Below are positions 7,870-15,765 of a DNA stretch of 43,721 nt, piece after piece. The notes under the pieces were generated by a model. It worked only from the letters and a program-made list of their open reading frames with translations. It made no database searches and was not told the DNA's origin. The stretch comes from Thermoplasmata archaeon (lineage in GTDB: Archaea > Thermoplasmatota > Thermoplasmata > Methanomassiliicoccales > Methanomethylophilaceae): the NCBI GenBank assembly GCA_015063185.1, contig SUSY01000011.1, forward strand, positions 1-43,721. The letters run 5' to 3'. How positions within the stretch are numbered: position 1 is the stretch's first letter; each line of letters begins with the position of its first letter. A program made the translations under genes and the position numbers.

Positions 7870-8571
7870 TGGTCTTCTCTTACCGTTTATGGTCTTGACG
7901 GCGTCGTTGAACACGCCCATCAACACCCTGAACTCGTTGTTGGTCATGACCGCACGACCCATCAGTCTCCTGAACATGACCGTGGTATCCTTCCTTCTTT
8001 GTTCCGGATAGTCTCCCGCTTCCATGAGTTGTTCGAACATGTCGAACATACGTTCCTTGTCCTCAGTGGATGCGACGACCGGTTCGTGGAGCTCTCCGTC
8101 GAACAGTTCGTACATGACGATCGTGGCTGCATGGGACAGGTTGAGGATGGGATATTCACTGCTGGTGGGGACCGAGACCAACATGTCGCAGTTCTCCAGT
8201 TCCTGTTGTACAAGGCCCACGTCCTCGCGACCGAAGAGGATGGCGATGTTCCCTTCGAAGTCCTTGACCTTGGTCGCGAACTCCTTCACCGGTAGGGGTA
8301 CACGGTTGAAGTTCCTGTCCCCGATTGTGGTCACGCCGGAAGTACCTGCCACTATCGTGCATCCCTCGATCGCTTCACGGATGGTACCGACGACCTTGGC
8401 GTTGTCGAGGATGTCGGAACCGTGCTTCGCTCTCCTGTACGATTCGACTCCGATGGTGCAGGGGTTCACCAGATAGAGGTCGTCGAGTCCGAAATTGGTC
8501 ATGGACCTGCAGATTGCTCCGATGTTCCCCTCGTATTTGGGGCCGACGAGCACGATACGGATGTGTGGCAT
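7864..8571 (-). CDS. trmJ: tRNA 2'-O-methyltransferase, TrmJ-like (SPOUT family)
   Basis: The 235-residue protein is a SPOUT (trefoil-knot) SAM-dependent methyltransferase. TrmJ relatives methylate the ribose of tRNA position 32. Diagnostic motifs are EGNIGAICR (residues 14-22), GREDVGL (114-120) and the knot motif PILNLSHA (141-148). The C-terminal helical extension is also typical of TrmJ. I chose the ATG at 8571 (MPHIRIVLVGP) over a GTG at 8604, because family members start this way and the extra residues match nothing. The exact position modified in this organism is inferred from the family only. Confidence 0.88.
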   Translation of the reverse strand: MPHIRIVLVGPKYEGNIGAICRSMTNFGLDDLYLVNPCTIGVESYRRAKHGSDILDNAKVVGTIREAIEGCTIVAGTSGVTTIGDRNFNRVPLPVKEFATKVKDFEGNIAILFGREDVGLVQQELENCDMLVSVPTSSEYPILNLSHAATIVMYELFDGELHEPVVASTEDKERMFDMFEQLMEAGDYPEQRRKDTTVMFRRLMGRAVMTNNEFRVLMGVFNDAVKTINGKRRPL

Positions 8572-8741
8572 GATGGTCGGATATATGGGTACAGATATTA
8601 ACACTCGCCTCCCGCGGTGTGATTACGACCTCCTTCCATGTCCTGTCCCTGATGTCTCACCATCGGATCGACCTGTATGGGTACGATATGATTCTGTGTC
8701 TTCTGACAATCGTTATAGTCTGTATGTACTTACCATCGACC

Positions 8742-9485
8742 ATGAGCATCCCAGAGGATCACCCCAGATACAAATCCCTCATGGTCAGGGAGAGGTTGGC
8801 GGACGCCGTAGAGAGGGGATTGGTCAATCCCACCGGTCTGATCTCCCACGGAAGGGGAGAGGCATACGATTACATGATGGGCGAGAGGTCCCTGGAACCA
8901 TCCCTCAGGGCGGAGAGGACCGCTGCCGCGTTCCTCCTCAAAGCAAGGAATCCTGTGGTATGTGTCAACGGTAACGCAGCCGCATTGGATGCGAAGAACC
9001 TCATCCGTCTGACGGAGACCGTTCCCGCGAAGATGGAGGTTAATATCTTCCACCGTACGGAGGAGAGGATGGAGTTGTTGATCTCGTACATGGAGTCCGA
9101 GGGCGCCAAGGACGTTCTGGGTCGCAATCCCGACGAGAGGATTCCTGGACTTTCACACGCACGTGCGTTGTGTACGAAGGAAGGGATCTTCGATTGTGAT
9201 GTAATTGTCGTTCCTATCGAGGACGGGGACAGGGCACAGGCGTTGGTTGGTATGGGTAAGGTCGTGATCTCCATCGACCTCAACCCGTTGTCGAGAACAT
9301 CCAAGTCCGCCACCGTCTCGATCTGTGACGAGATGACCCGTGCATTGGAGAATATATCCAACTTTGTGGAGGAATTGAGAGGGAACGATTCCGCCATAGA
9401 CGAAATAATAAAATCCTACGATAACAAGATGTGTCGCATGGATCTCATAGAGTGTATCTGTGACACTCTTCGCAAGGAGGCATAA
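8742..9485 (+). CDS. 4-phosphopantoate--beta-alanine ligase (phosphopantothenate synthetase)
   Basis: The 247-residue protein matches the archaeal DUF137 family, which uses ATP to join 4-phosphopantoate and beta-alanine into 4'-phosphopantothenate for CoA synthesis. This replaces bacterial PanC/PanK chemistry. Recognisable segments are HPRYKSL and RERLADAVERG near the N-terminus, HGRGEAYDY (36-44), and a C-terminal ISIDLNPLSRTSKSA stretch. I chose ATG at 8742 because the preceding in-frame residues are hydrophobic and not part of the family. It starts the five-gene run 8742-12794, and the next gene begins one base after its stop. Confidence 0.9.
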   Translation: MSIPEDHPRYKSLMVRERLADAVERGLVNPTGLISHGRGEAYDYMMGERSLEPSLRAERTAAAFLLKARNPVVCVNGNAAALDAKNLIRLTETVPAKMEVNIFHRTEERMELLISYMESEGAKDVLGRNPDERIPGLSHARALCTKEGIFDCDVIVVPIEDGDRAQALVGMGKVVISIDLNPLSRTSKSATVSICDEMTRALENISNFVEELRGNDSAIDEIIKSYDNKMCRMDLIECICDTLRKEA

Positions 9486-9486
9486 G

Positions 9487-10731
9487 ATGGTCGATACCGA
9501 ACTTCTGGAAAAGGGAACGCTCAGGCTCGCGTGGGCCGAGGAGCACATGCCCGTACTGTCAGCGATCAGGGAACGCTTCAGAAAGGAACAGCCTTTCAAG
9601 GGATTGAAGGTGGGAATGGCCTTGCATGTGGAGGCGAAGACCGGTATCCTGGCCGTTGCCATCCAGGAGGCTGGAGCGGAGGTCAGGTTGGCTTCCTGCA
9701 ATCCCCTTTCCACCGATGATTCCGTCGCATTGGCACTCCGTGAGAAGTACGGTCTCCAGGTATTCGCCAAGAAGGGCGAGACCTCCGAGGAGTACTACGA
9801 CAATCTGAACAAGGTCCTGGACATGGGTCCGGATTTCATCATCGATGACGGTGCCGATCTGATCACCATGTTGCACACCTCCAGGAAGGATGTCCTTCCC
9901 AATATCAAGGGGGCTAACGAGGAGACCACCACTGGGGTCATCCGTCTCAAGGCGATGGCCAATGATGGTGTGTTGAAGTTCCCCGTCATGGCGGTGAACG
10001 ATTCCAAGATGAAGTTCCTGTTCGACAATCGTTACGGTACCGGACAGTCCACATTCGATGGATGGATGAACGCTACGAATCTGATGGTCAGCGGAAAGAG
10101 TCTCGTCGTTGCAGGTTACGGTTGGTGCGGTAAAGGTGTCGCAATGAGGGCCAAGGGTCTCGGAGCGAACGTCACCGTGACGGAGGTGGATCCCATCAAG
10201 GCCATCGAGGCCAAGATGGATGGCTTCCAGGTCAAGAGGATGGTCGATGCCGTCAAGGACGCGGAGATCGTCATCACCGTCACCGGGTGCAAGGACATCA
10301 TCAGGGAGGAGCACCTCAGGGTGATGAAGTCCGGTTGTATCATGGGTAACGTGGGTCACTTCGATAACGAGATCTCCAAGGTAGCTTTGGACAAGCTTGC
10401 GAAGAATGTCCGCCGTGTCAGGGAATTCGTCGATGAGTACGAGTTCGAGGGCGGAAGGAAGGTCTGTCTCATCTCCGACGGAAGGTTGATGAACCTCGCG
10501 GCCGGACAGGGTCACCCTGCGGAGATCATGGACATGAGCTTCGCAGTACAGGCATTGAGTCTGGAGTACCTTGTCAACGGTTACAAGGACATGAAGGCCG
10601 AGGTCTTCACGCAACCCGACTCCATCGATGTGGACATCGCTATGACCAAACTTGCAGCGATGGGTGTGACCATCGATGAGCTGACGGACGAACAACGCTC
10701 GTACATCACCGGTTGGCAGGAAGGAACCTGA
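9487..10731 (+). CDS. ahcY: S-adenosylhomocysteine hydrolase (adenosylhomocysteinase)
   Basis: The 414-residue cytosolic NAD-dependent enzyme cleaves S-adenosylhomocysteine to adenosine and homocysteine, removing product inhibition of methyltransferases. Visible are the substrate loop (HVEAKTG, CNPLSTDDS), catalytic D121 region (IIDDGAD), E145/E146 (EETTTG), the lysine in NDSKMK, and the NAD motif GYGWCGKG (210-217). It ends in YITGWQEGT and lacks the C-terminal lysine-tyrosine extension of eukaryotic and many bacterial forms, as in thermophilic/archaeal types. In some methanogens the homolog prefers S-inosylhomocysteine, which cannot be excluded. A ribosome binding site (aaggagg, from 9474) lies inside the end of the previous gene. 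Confidence 0.95.
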   Translation: MVDTELLEKGTLRLAWAEEHMPVLSAIRERFRKEQPFKGLKVGMALHVEAKTGILAVAIQEAGAEVRLASCNPLSTDDSVALALREKYGLQVFAKKGETSEEYYDNLNKVLDMGPDFIIDDGADLITMLHTSRKDVLPNIKGANEETTTGVIRLKAMANDGVLKFPVMAVNDSKMKFLFDNRYGTGQSTFDGWMNATNLMVSGKSLVVAGYGWCGKGVAMRAKGLGANVTVTEVDPIKAIEAKMDGFQVKRMVDAVKDAEIVITVTGCKDIIREEHLRVMKSGCIMGNVGHFDNEISKVALDKLAKNVRRVREFVDEYEFEGGRKVCLISDGRLMNLAAGQGHPAEIMDMSFAVQALSLEYLVNGYKDMKAEVFTQPDSIDVDIAMTKLAAMGVTIDELTDEQRSYITGWQEGT

Positions 10732-10732
10732 G

Positions 10733-11641
10733 ATGGATCCGTATCTCACGGTGTACGGGCATGTCGCCATCGACCAGATCGTGAAGGTCACACGTTTCCC
10801 CAGGGACAACACCACCGAGGATGTGGTGGAGAAGACCACGCTGTTGGGCGGTACCGGGACCAACGTCGCCGTACATGCTGCCGGATTGGGTGTGCCCACT
10901 GCGTTATGTGCGTTCGTGGGAACGGATCTTCCTGCCAAGTTCCTTAGGCAGATCTCCGAGTCCGGTTGTATCGTGGATGAGGTGATCGAGGTCGAGGGTT
11001 ACGACACGTCACAGGCCACAGTGGTCAATGACGACAATATGGCCCAGAAGGTCCTTTTCTATCAGGGTCCGCACGGTTGTGCGTCCAAGTTGGGCATACC
11101 GATGATGAAGAATGCTTCGAAGTCCAGATACGTGCATTTCGTCACAGGTGAACCTAGATTCCATATCGATTGCATGAGCCAGATCGATGGTTCCATATCA
11201 TTGGATCCCGCTCAGGAGGCACATAGGATCTGGAACGCGGAGCTTCTGAACGAGGCCATGCAGTACACCGATTCCCTGTTCGGGAACAACTACGAGTTCG
11301 AGTCGCTTTTGAAGTATCTGGGTCTTGATTCCATCGATGGAGTGGACAAGCCATTGGTGGTCTGTACCTGCGGTTCCAAGGGTACCGAGGCCATGATCGA
11401 TGGGGAGAAGTTCCATATCCCGGTAGTCGAGGCCAATAGGGTCGTGGATGCGACAGGTGCCGGGGATTCGTTCCGTGCCGGATATTATGCAGGCCTGTAC
11501 AACGGGTACGACAAGCACGAATCATTGTTGATAGCCTCCGCTACAGCGTCGTTCATCGTGGAGGAGGTCGGAGCGCTCACCGCGATGCCCACCTTCGACG
11601 AGGTGATGGAACGTGCGGATCCCTATCTGAGGGAGATCTGA
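10733..11641 (+). CDS. PfkB-family carbohydrate/nucleoside kinase
   Basis: The 302-residue ribokinase-fold kinase has the substrate motif LGGTGTNVAVHAAGLG (about 38-53) and the ATP/catalytic motif DATGAGDSF with general base D245. Family members phosphorylate sugars or nucleosides. The substrate is not readable from sequence. Position directly after the adenosylhomocysteinase, with one base between stop and start, suggests adenosine kinase activity: it would convert the adenosine released into AMP and pull the hydrolase forward. Its stop overlaps the next gene's ATG (TGATG), so translation is coupled. Confidence 0.85.
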   Translation: MDPYLTVYGHVAIDQIVKVTRFPRDNTTEDVVEKTTLLGGTGTNVAVHAAGLGVPTALCAFVGTDLPAKFLRQISESGCIVDEVIEVEGYDTSQATVVNDDNMAQKVLFYQGPHGCASKLGIPMMKNASKSRYVHFVTGEPRFHIDCMSQIDGSISLDPAQEAHRIWNAELLNEAMQYTDSLFGNNYEFESLLKYLGLDSIDGVDKPLVVCTCGSKGTEAMIDGEKFHIPVVEANRVVDATGAGDSFRAGYYAGLYNGYDKHESLLIASATASFIVEEVGALTAMPTFDEVMERADPYLREI

Positions 11642-12159
11642 TGCGCATAGCGTTGACCGGTACCCCCGGCACAGGCAAGACCTCCGTATCCAATGTCCTG
11701 AGGGGGAGAGGATATGATGTCCTCGATATGACCCAGTACATCAAAGACCATGGCCTTAGGGAGGAGTACGATGCCGATCGTGACACGTACGACGTGGATG
11801 TGGAGAGGTTGAACGATTCGCTTTCTAGATATGATGATATCATGTTCGAGGGGCACCTCTCCCATTTCATGGACGTCGACATAATCATCGTCATGCGCTG
11901 TCATCCCGATGAGATGGAATCGCGTCTGAAGGCACGTGGCTATGATGAGGAGAAGGTGAGGGAGAACATCCAGGCAGAGGTGTTGGATGTCATACTGTTC
12001 GAGGCCGTGGATTCCGGTATTCCGACATATGCCGTCGATACGACGCACGGTGATGTGGTCCGTACCGCAGACGAGATAGAAGGTGTTATGAAAGGGGACA
12101 TCATCGGACATATGCCCGAGGATGTCTCTTGGGCAGAGGAGATGGACAAATGGTTCTAG
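11641..12159 (+). CDS. Adenylate kinase 6/Fap7-like NTPase
   Basis: The 172-residue protein starts with the P-loop GTPGTGKT (residues 7-14) and shows an NMP-kinase-like layout with the archaeal AK6/Fap7 features. Eukaryotic Fap7/AK6 acts in 18S rRNA maturation with ribosomal protein uS11 and also has adenylate kinase activity; archaeal homologs interact with uS11. It might convert AMP from the preceding kinase to ADP, but the ribosome-biogenesis role is equally likely. The start ATG overlaps the upstream stop. The stop is TAG, with an in-frame TGA ten codons later. It overlaps the next gene by 10 bases. Confidence 0.88.
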   Translation: MRIALTGTPGTGKTSVSNVLRGRGYDVLDMTQYIKDHGLREEYDADRDTYDVDVERLNDSLSRYDDIMFEGHLSHFMDVDIIIVMRCHPDEMESRLKARGYDEEKVRENIQAEVLDVILFEAVDSGIPTYAVDTTHGDVVRTADEIEGVMKGDIIGHMPEDVSWAEEMDKWF

Positions 12160-12794
12160 ATACTCAGAGGGCAAGGATCGATTTCCTGTTGACGCCCGTT
12201 GCCAAGAAACTGATCAATGTGAATCCCAATACCATCTCGTGGCTGGGTCTTATCACAGCGTTCATCTCCGGAGTGTTGATGTACTTCAGCCCGGACAATC
12301 ACTGGCTATTGTTGGTCGGTGCCGCAGTGGTGATCCTTTCGGGTTATTTCGATGCGCTCGACGGGAAGATCGCCAAACTCTCCGGTAAGGCATCCAAGAA
12401 GGGAGATTATCTGGATCATGTGTTCGACAGGTATGCGGACCTATTCATGATCGGTGGAGTCGCCATCAGTGCATGGTGTAACATCTATATCGGATTGCTG
12501 GCTCTTGTCGGTGTACTCCTGACGTCGTACATGGGTACCCAGGCTCAGGCCGTCGGAGCACCCAGGTTGTACGCTGGACTGTTGGGTCGTGCCGACCGTG
12601 TCGTACTGTCCACGCTGTTCCCCATCATCCAGTTCGTGATGTGTCTCGTCGGTTTCGAGGCATTCTCCATCGGAGATTGGACGATTTTCTGGATGGAGAT
12701 CATGATCCTCTACTTCGCATTGATGGGAAACATCACAGCGATCCAGAGAGGAATCATCACTTGGAGGAACCTTTCCAAGATGGAAGGGCAGTGA
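12150..12794 (+). CDS. CDP-alcohol phosphatidyltransferase, archaetidylinositol-phosphate synthase-like
   Basis: This 214-residue integral membrane enzyme joins a CDP-activated archaeol to a polar alcohol. Archaeal homologs make archaetidylinositol phosphate, or less often other ether phospholipids. The signature is present as D68-x2-D71-G72-x2-A75-K76-x8-G85-x3-D89-x3-D93; lysine replaces the usual arginine after alanine. Several hydrophobic segments surround the motif. I chose ATG at 12150 (MVLDTQRARIDFLL), which overlaps the AK6 gene by 10 bases, because the N-terminus matches family starts. It closes the five-gene operon and is convergent with priL. Confidence 0.85.
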   Translation: MVLDTQRARIDFLLTPVAKKLINVNPNTISWLGLITAFISGVLMYFSPDNHWLLLVGAAVVILSGYFDALDGKIAKLSGKASKKGDYLDHVFDRYADLFMIGGVAISAWCNIYIGLLALVGVLLTSYMGTQAQAVGAPRLYAGLLGRADRVVLSTLFPIIQFVMCLVGFEAFSIGDWTIFWMEIMILYFALMGNITAIQRGIITWRNLSKMEGQ

Positions 12795-12870
12795 GGAGTC
12801 TGGTTATTGTTAGTAGAAGGGGGTTTTGATTTCAGTCTGGGAATACGCTCCCTATCGGTGATGGAAAGTT

Positions 12871-13917
12871 TCAATGATTGGTTTGTCCGTCTGTGGGCCT
12901 GTTCATGCCCCGGGTCTTGATGCGGAAGTAGTTGAGCGGATGATTCATCCTATCCTGTACGCATAGCTCGTCTGGCTCATAACATATTCCCATCGTCTTC
13001 ATGGTCCCGCATTCCGGTGGGGTGTATCCCTCGGTACCGTTCAGGTCACCGGTGATGTGCTTGATCTGATAGATCGATTTGGACTCGTCGAAATCCGGCG
13101 ATTGAGCGAACAGTGCCAGTATCTGTTCAAGACTTAATCCTATCTTGTGTAGGAAGGACACCAGGGCGAACCTTCCGCTGTGTGGGAGGTTGATTCCGTT
13201 CTGTGCCATGGACAACAACGTGCGTATACAGGGCGGTAGGATCTCGGGTTTCAGTTCTCCAGTGAATGCAGTGTTGTATCTGGACTTGGATGCTGCCAGA
13301 TGATTCTCTACTGCGGAGATGTCCTTCTTTATCGCATTCTCTATCGCTTCCGGAACATTCAATGGGAGTTCGGACTCTATCCTGTCCTGGAGTGCGTTCT
13401 GAAGGACACGGTCGAATCTCTCGTGGGAGAGTGCCACATATCCGTTCTTCAGTTCGGTGTTGACGAGCTTCCATTCGATACTCTTGATCCTGGCACTGTA
13501 TTTCAGGTAATCACTGAAGTGCATCAAAAGTTTGTCATCTATGACCTTGGTCTTCACACCCAGTTCGGATGCGATCTGATGCACGACTGCGTACGGTTCC
13601 TGTCCGAGCAGGTTGTTCATGTGGACCGCTTCGGCCAATGCGTATCTTTTGGTGAGGAACTTGTCGTTGACACACGATACGAGGATCCTTGCATAGGGGT
13701 ATGACATGATCTCCTCGATCCTGTCCACATCCGTCCTCATGGTGGCATATTCCACTTCCGACCTGTCCAAGGCAGACATGACACGTTGCATACCTCTGGA
13801 CCTTGCTTCAGCGAACGTTTCGCTGGAGATGAGTTCCTCTATCCCTGCACCGTTCTCCGATGCCACCACCTGTGCGTTCTGTAGGAACGGGTATCTGGAT
13901 TCGAGGAAACCTATCAT
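12871..13917 (-). CDS. priL: DNA primase large subunit PriL
   Basis: The 348-residue protein partners PriS in the archaeal/eukaryotic-type primase, which starts DNA strands at replication forks. The N-terminal helical domain is followed by a C-terminal iron-sulfur domain with four cysteines in the contexts PPCIRTLL, PECGTMK, GICYEPD and ELCVQDR, the expected [4Fe-4S] ligands. PriS is not in the window. The gene lies 34 bases downstream of the radical-SAM/HhH gene on the same strand and has no clear promoter of its own, so the two are probably co-transcribed. Confidence 0.92.
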   Translation of the reverse strand: MIGFLESRYPFLQNAQVVASENGAGIEELISSETFAEARSRGMQRVMSALDRSEVEYATMRTDVDRIEEIMSYPYARILVSCVNDKFLTKRYALAEAVHMNNLLGQEPYAVVHQIASELGVKTKVIDDKLLMHFSDYLKYSARIKSIEWKLVNTELKNGYVALSHERFDRVLQNALQDRIESELPLNVPEAIENAIKKDISAVENHLAASKSRYNTAFTGELKPEILPPCIRTLLSMAQNGINLPHSGRFALVSFLHKIGLSLEQILALFAQSPDFDESKSIYQIKHITGDLNGTEGYTPPECGTMKTMGICYEPDELCVQDRMNHPLNYFRIKTRGMNRPTDGQTNH

Positions 13918-13951
13918 GTTCTATCGTCCTGCGTGATAATCGTCATGATGA

Positions 13952-15562
13952 TTATTTCAGTGTTATGTGGTCTTTCAGATCGTTGAACACATGTGGGTCA
14001 TCGATGACCTTCTCCAATTGTGTCAGATCGGTGAATGGGCGGGCCATGACTATCTTGGATGCCCTCTTCTTGCCTATCCCCGGGAGTCCTGATAATGATG
14101 TCATCGAGAGGTGGTTTATGTCCACTTTATCCTCGATACCTGTGATGGATCTCATTCCCCAATCCGTGACCACGATATCATACGATCTTCCGAGTTCCAG
14201 TTTGTATGGGATTCCAATCAGCAATGGATACGATCCGATCTGACGTCCGAACGTGGTGTTGCCGTCGTGTATCTCCATGAAGACGTCTTTCAACACCGTA
14301 CCTTTGGGAACGAGTCTCTTCAACATCTCGTGATCGATCTCGTTCCTGACATCCTCTTTGAACTTCTTGAATCTGTTCGGATTGACCTTGACGTTGAACT
14401 CCTTCCTTATGGGTAACACCTGGCGTATGTTGATGCGTCTGATTAGGAGCCCCTCATCCAACAGATTACGGAGGAAATCCATGTTGAGTGAATATGTGCC
14501 AGATGATTCTCCGTCCAACCCTGCGATCATGTTCAGTCCGGGGAGGAGCTTAGGCATACCGTTCTCCCCTCTTTCGGCACCGATCTCGTTGATGGTACGT
14601 ATGGCGGTCAGTACCTGGTCCGGTGTACTGTTCAGGTTGTTGGATGTTATCACGTTGATGTCCGCGGATTCCATTCCGAGTGCCAGCACGTTACCAGCAG
14701 TACAACATTCCGCTATGCATTCCAATATCTTCCCGGATTCCTCGGGATATGTGGCTATGGCGGCCGGATTGGCATTGTCCACATGGATGGTCTCGAATCC
14801 CATATCCTTTAGGCCGTTGAACAGTGCCAGCACTGCTTCCGGATTCGGCCTTGGCGGGTCGTTCGTATCTTCCGACCCATATGAGATTATGCAGGTCTGT
14901 CCGCCGATGCGGATGTTCCTAACACCAAGTTCTCTCAATTTCGAAGCCTCTGCGAGCACATCTTCCGGGGCGCGCATCAGCGGTTTACCCTTCAACGGTT
15001 CGATGCAGTACGAGCAGCCTCCGGTTCTATACCTGTGACAACCGCGGAACGTCTCTATCTCAGCTACCAACGGGTATGGGAAATCCGGGTGCTGGGTCAC
15101 TATCTCCGCACCGAGGACCATCCATCTGTTCCACTCTTCGATGGTACGGAATCTCTCTTTCACTTCCAATCCGTTCATCCCATCGTATAGGGATGCTGCA
15201 AGGTCTTTCCTGATCACGAAGTCGAACGATTCGGCGACCCTCGTGTCGGCGGCTGATCCTCCGATCAATCTCCATCCGGAGAGTTTCGGGAATATCCTCT
15301 CCAATTCCTTGACGGACATGGGCATGGATCTGATGTACTTGCCCGGCACAGTATTGCCGGACATCACGACGCTGACATCCGCATCGGGGATCTCCGCACC
15401 GTTCCTGATACTGTCGATGGTCAGATACGTCACTTTGGCGCCCGCATCCATGGCAGCACCCGCTATCGCCCTGACTATTGGCGATATGTATGGTGGCACC
15501 CCGAGTGCCGCCGGGTCGTCTATGTACCCGTCGATGAGGAGAACGTTGATGTTCCTTGACAT
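13952..15562 (-). CDS. Radical SAM protein with C-terminal helix-hairpin-helix (COG1031-like)
   Basis: The 536-residue protein has an N-terminal B12-binding-like Rossmann region (LLIDGYIDDP...), a radical SAM domain and a C-terminal HhH motif (LPGIGKKRASKI). The cluster-binding cysteines are C175, C183 and C186, a C-x7-C-x2-C spacing rather than the canonical C-x3-C-x2-C. This agrees with the archaeal COG1031 family as I recall it. The HhH domain suggests nucleic-acid binding; the substrate is unknown. A TATA-like element (15585-15594) lies about 27 bases upstream of the ATG, and a perfect 20-base palindrome lies just beyond it. Downstream is priL. Confidence 0.85.
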   Translation of the reverse strand: MSRNINVLLIDGYIDDPAALGVPPYISPIVRAIAGAAMDAGAKVTYLTIDSIRNGAEIPDADVSVVMSGNTVPGKYIRSMPMSVKELERIFPKLSGWRLIGGSAADTRVAESFDFVIRKDLAASLYDGMNGLEVKERFRTIEEWNRWMVLGAEIVTQHPDFPYPLVAEIETFRGCHRYRTGGCSYCIEPLKGKPLMRAPEDVLAEASKLRELGVRNIRIGGQTCIISYGSEDTNDPPRPNPEAVLALFNGLKDMGFETIHVDNANPAAIATYPEESGKILECIAECCTAGNVLALGMESADINVITSNNLNSTPDQVLTAIRTINEIGAERGENGMPKLLPGLNMIAGLDGESSGTYSLNMDFLRNLLDEGLLIRRINIRQVLPIRKEFNVKVNPNRFKKFKEDVRNEIDHEMLKRLVPKGTVLKDVFMEIHDGNTTFGRQIGSYPLLIGIPYKLELGRSYDIVVTDWGMRSITGIEDKVDINHLSMTSLSGLPGIGKKRASKIVMARPFTDLTQLEKVIDDPHVFNDLKDHITLK

Positions 15563-15584
15563 TTCATTCCATGATATCCCTTTA

Positions 15585-15594
15585 ACGATATAAT
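15585..15594 (-). promoter_or_regulatory. TATA-like promoter of the radical SAM-priL unit
   Basis: AT-rich cgatataata on the plus strand is centred about 27-28 bases from the minus-strand start at 15562, which suggests a leaderless transcript. Confidence 0.5.
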
Positions 15595-15600
15595 ATTAGC

Positions 15601-15620
15601 AATATTCATATATGAATATT
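15601..15620. promoter_or_regulatory. Perfect 20-base palindrome between divergent promoters
   Basis: AATATTCATA is followed directly by its inverted copy TATGAATATT. The palindrome lies just upstream of the TATA element of the radical SAM-priL unit and about 57 bases upstream of the malic enzyme TATA element. This is a good geometry for binding by a dimeric regulator. Confidence 0.5.
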
Positions 15621-15676
15621 ATGTACAATATAAATATTACAATATGATTACAAGGGGTAGAATGCCCACCGTACGG

Positions 15677-15683
15677 TTATATA
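15677..15683 (+). promoter_or_regulatory. TATA box of the malic enzyme gene
   Basis: The sequence ttatata predicts a transcript start near 15707 and a 5' leader of about 60 bases. The leader contains a small inverted repeat (tctacg...cgtaga, 15721-15737) and a ribosome binding site (aggag, 15753-15757). Confidence 0.5.
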
Positions 15684-15765
15684 GGCCAGTTCGGATGTGG
15701 CTACTAAATTCCGTGCATTTTCTACGGATTTCGTAGAAGGTGACATGGAGATAGGAGTGAAAATC

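Noticed and set aside
9559..10938. Long minus-strand open frame opposite the adenosylhomocysteinase gene
   Set aside because: It is a 459-codon antisense shadow of a strongly biased coding sequence; its translation has no recognisable domain and the plus-strand genes are certain.
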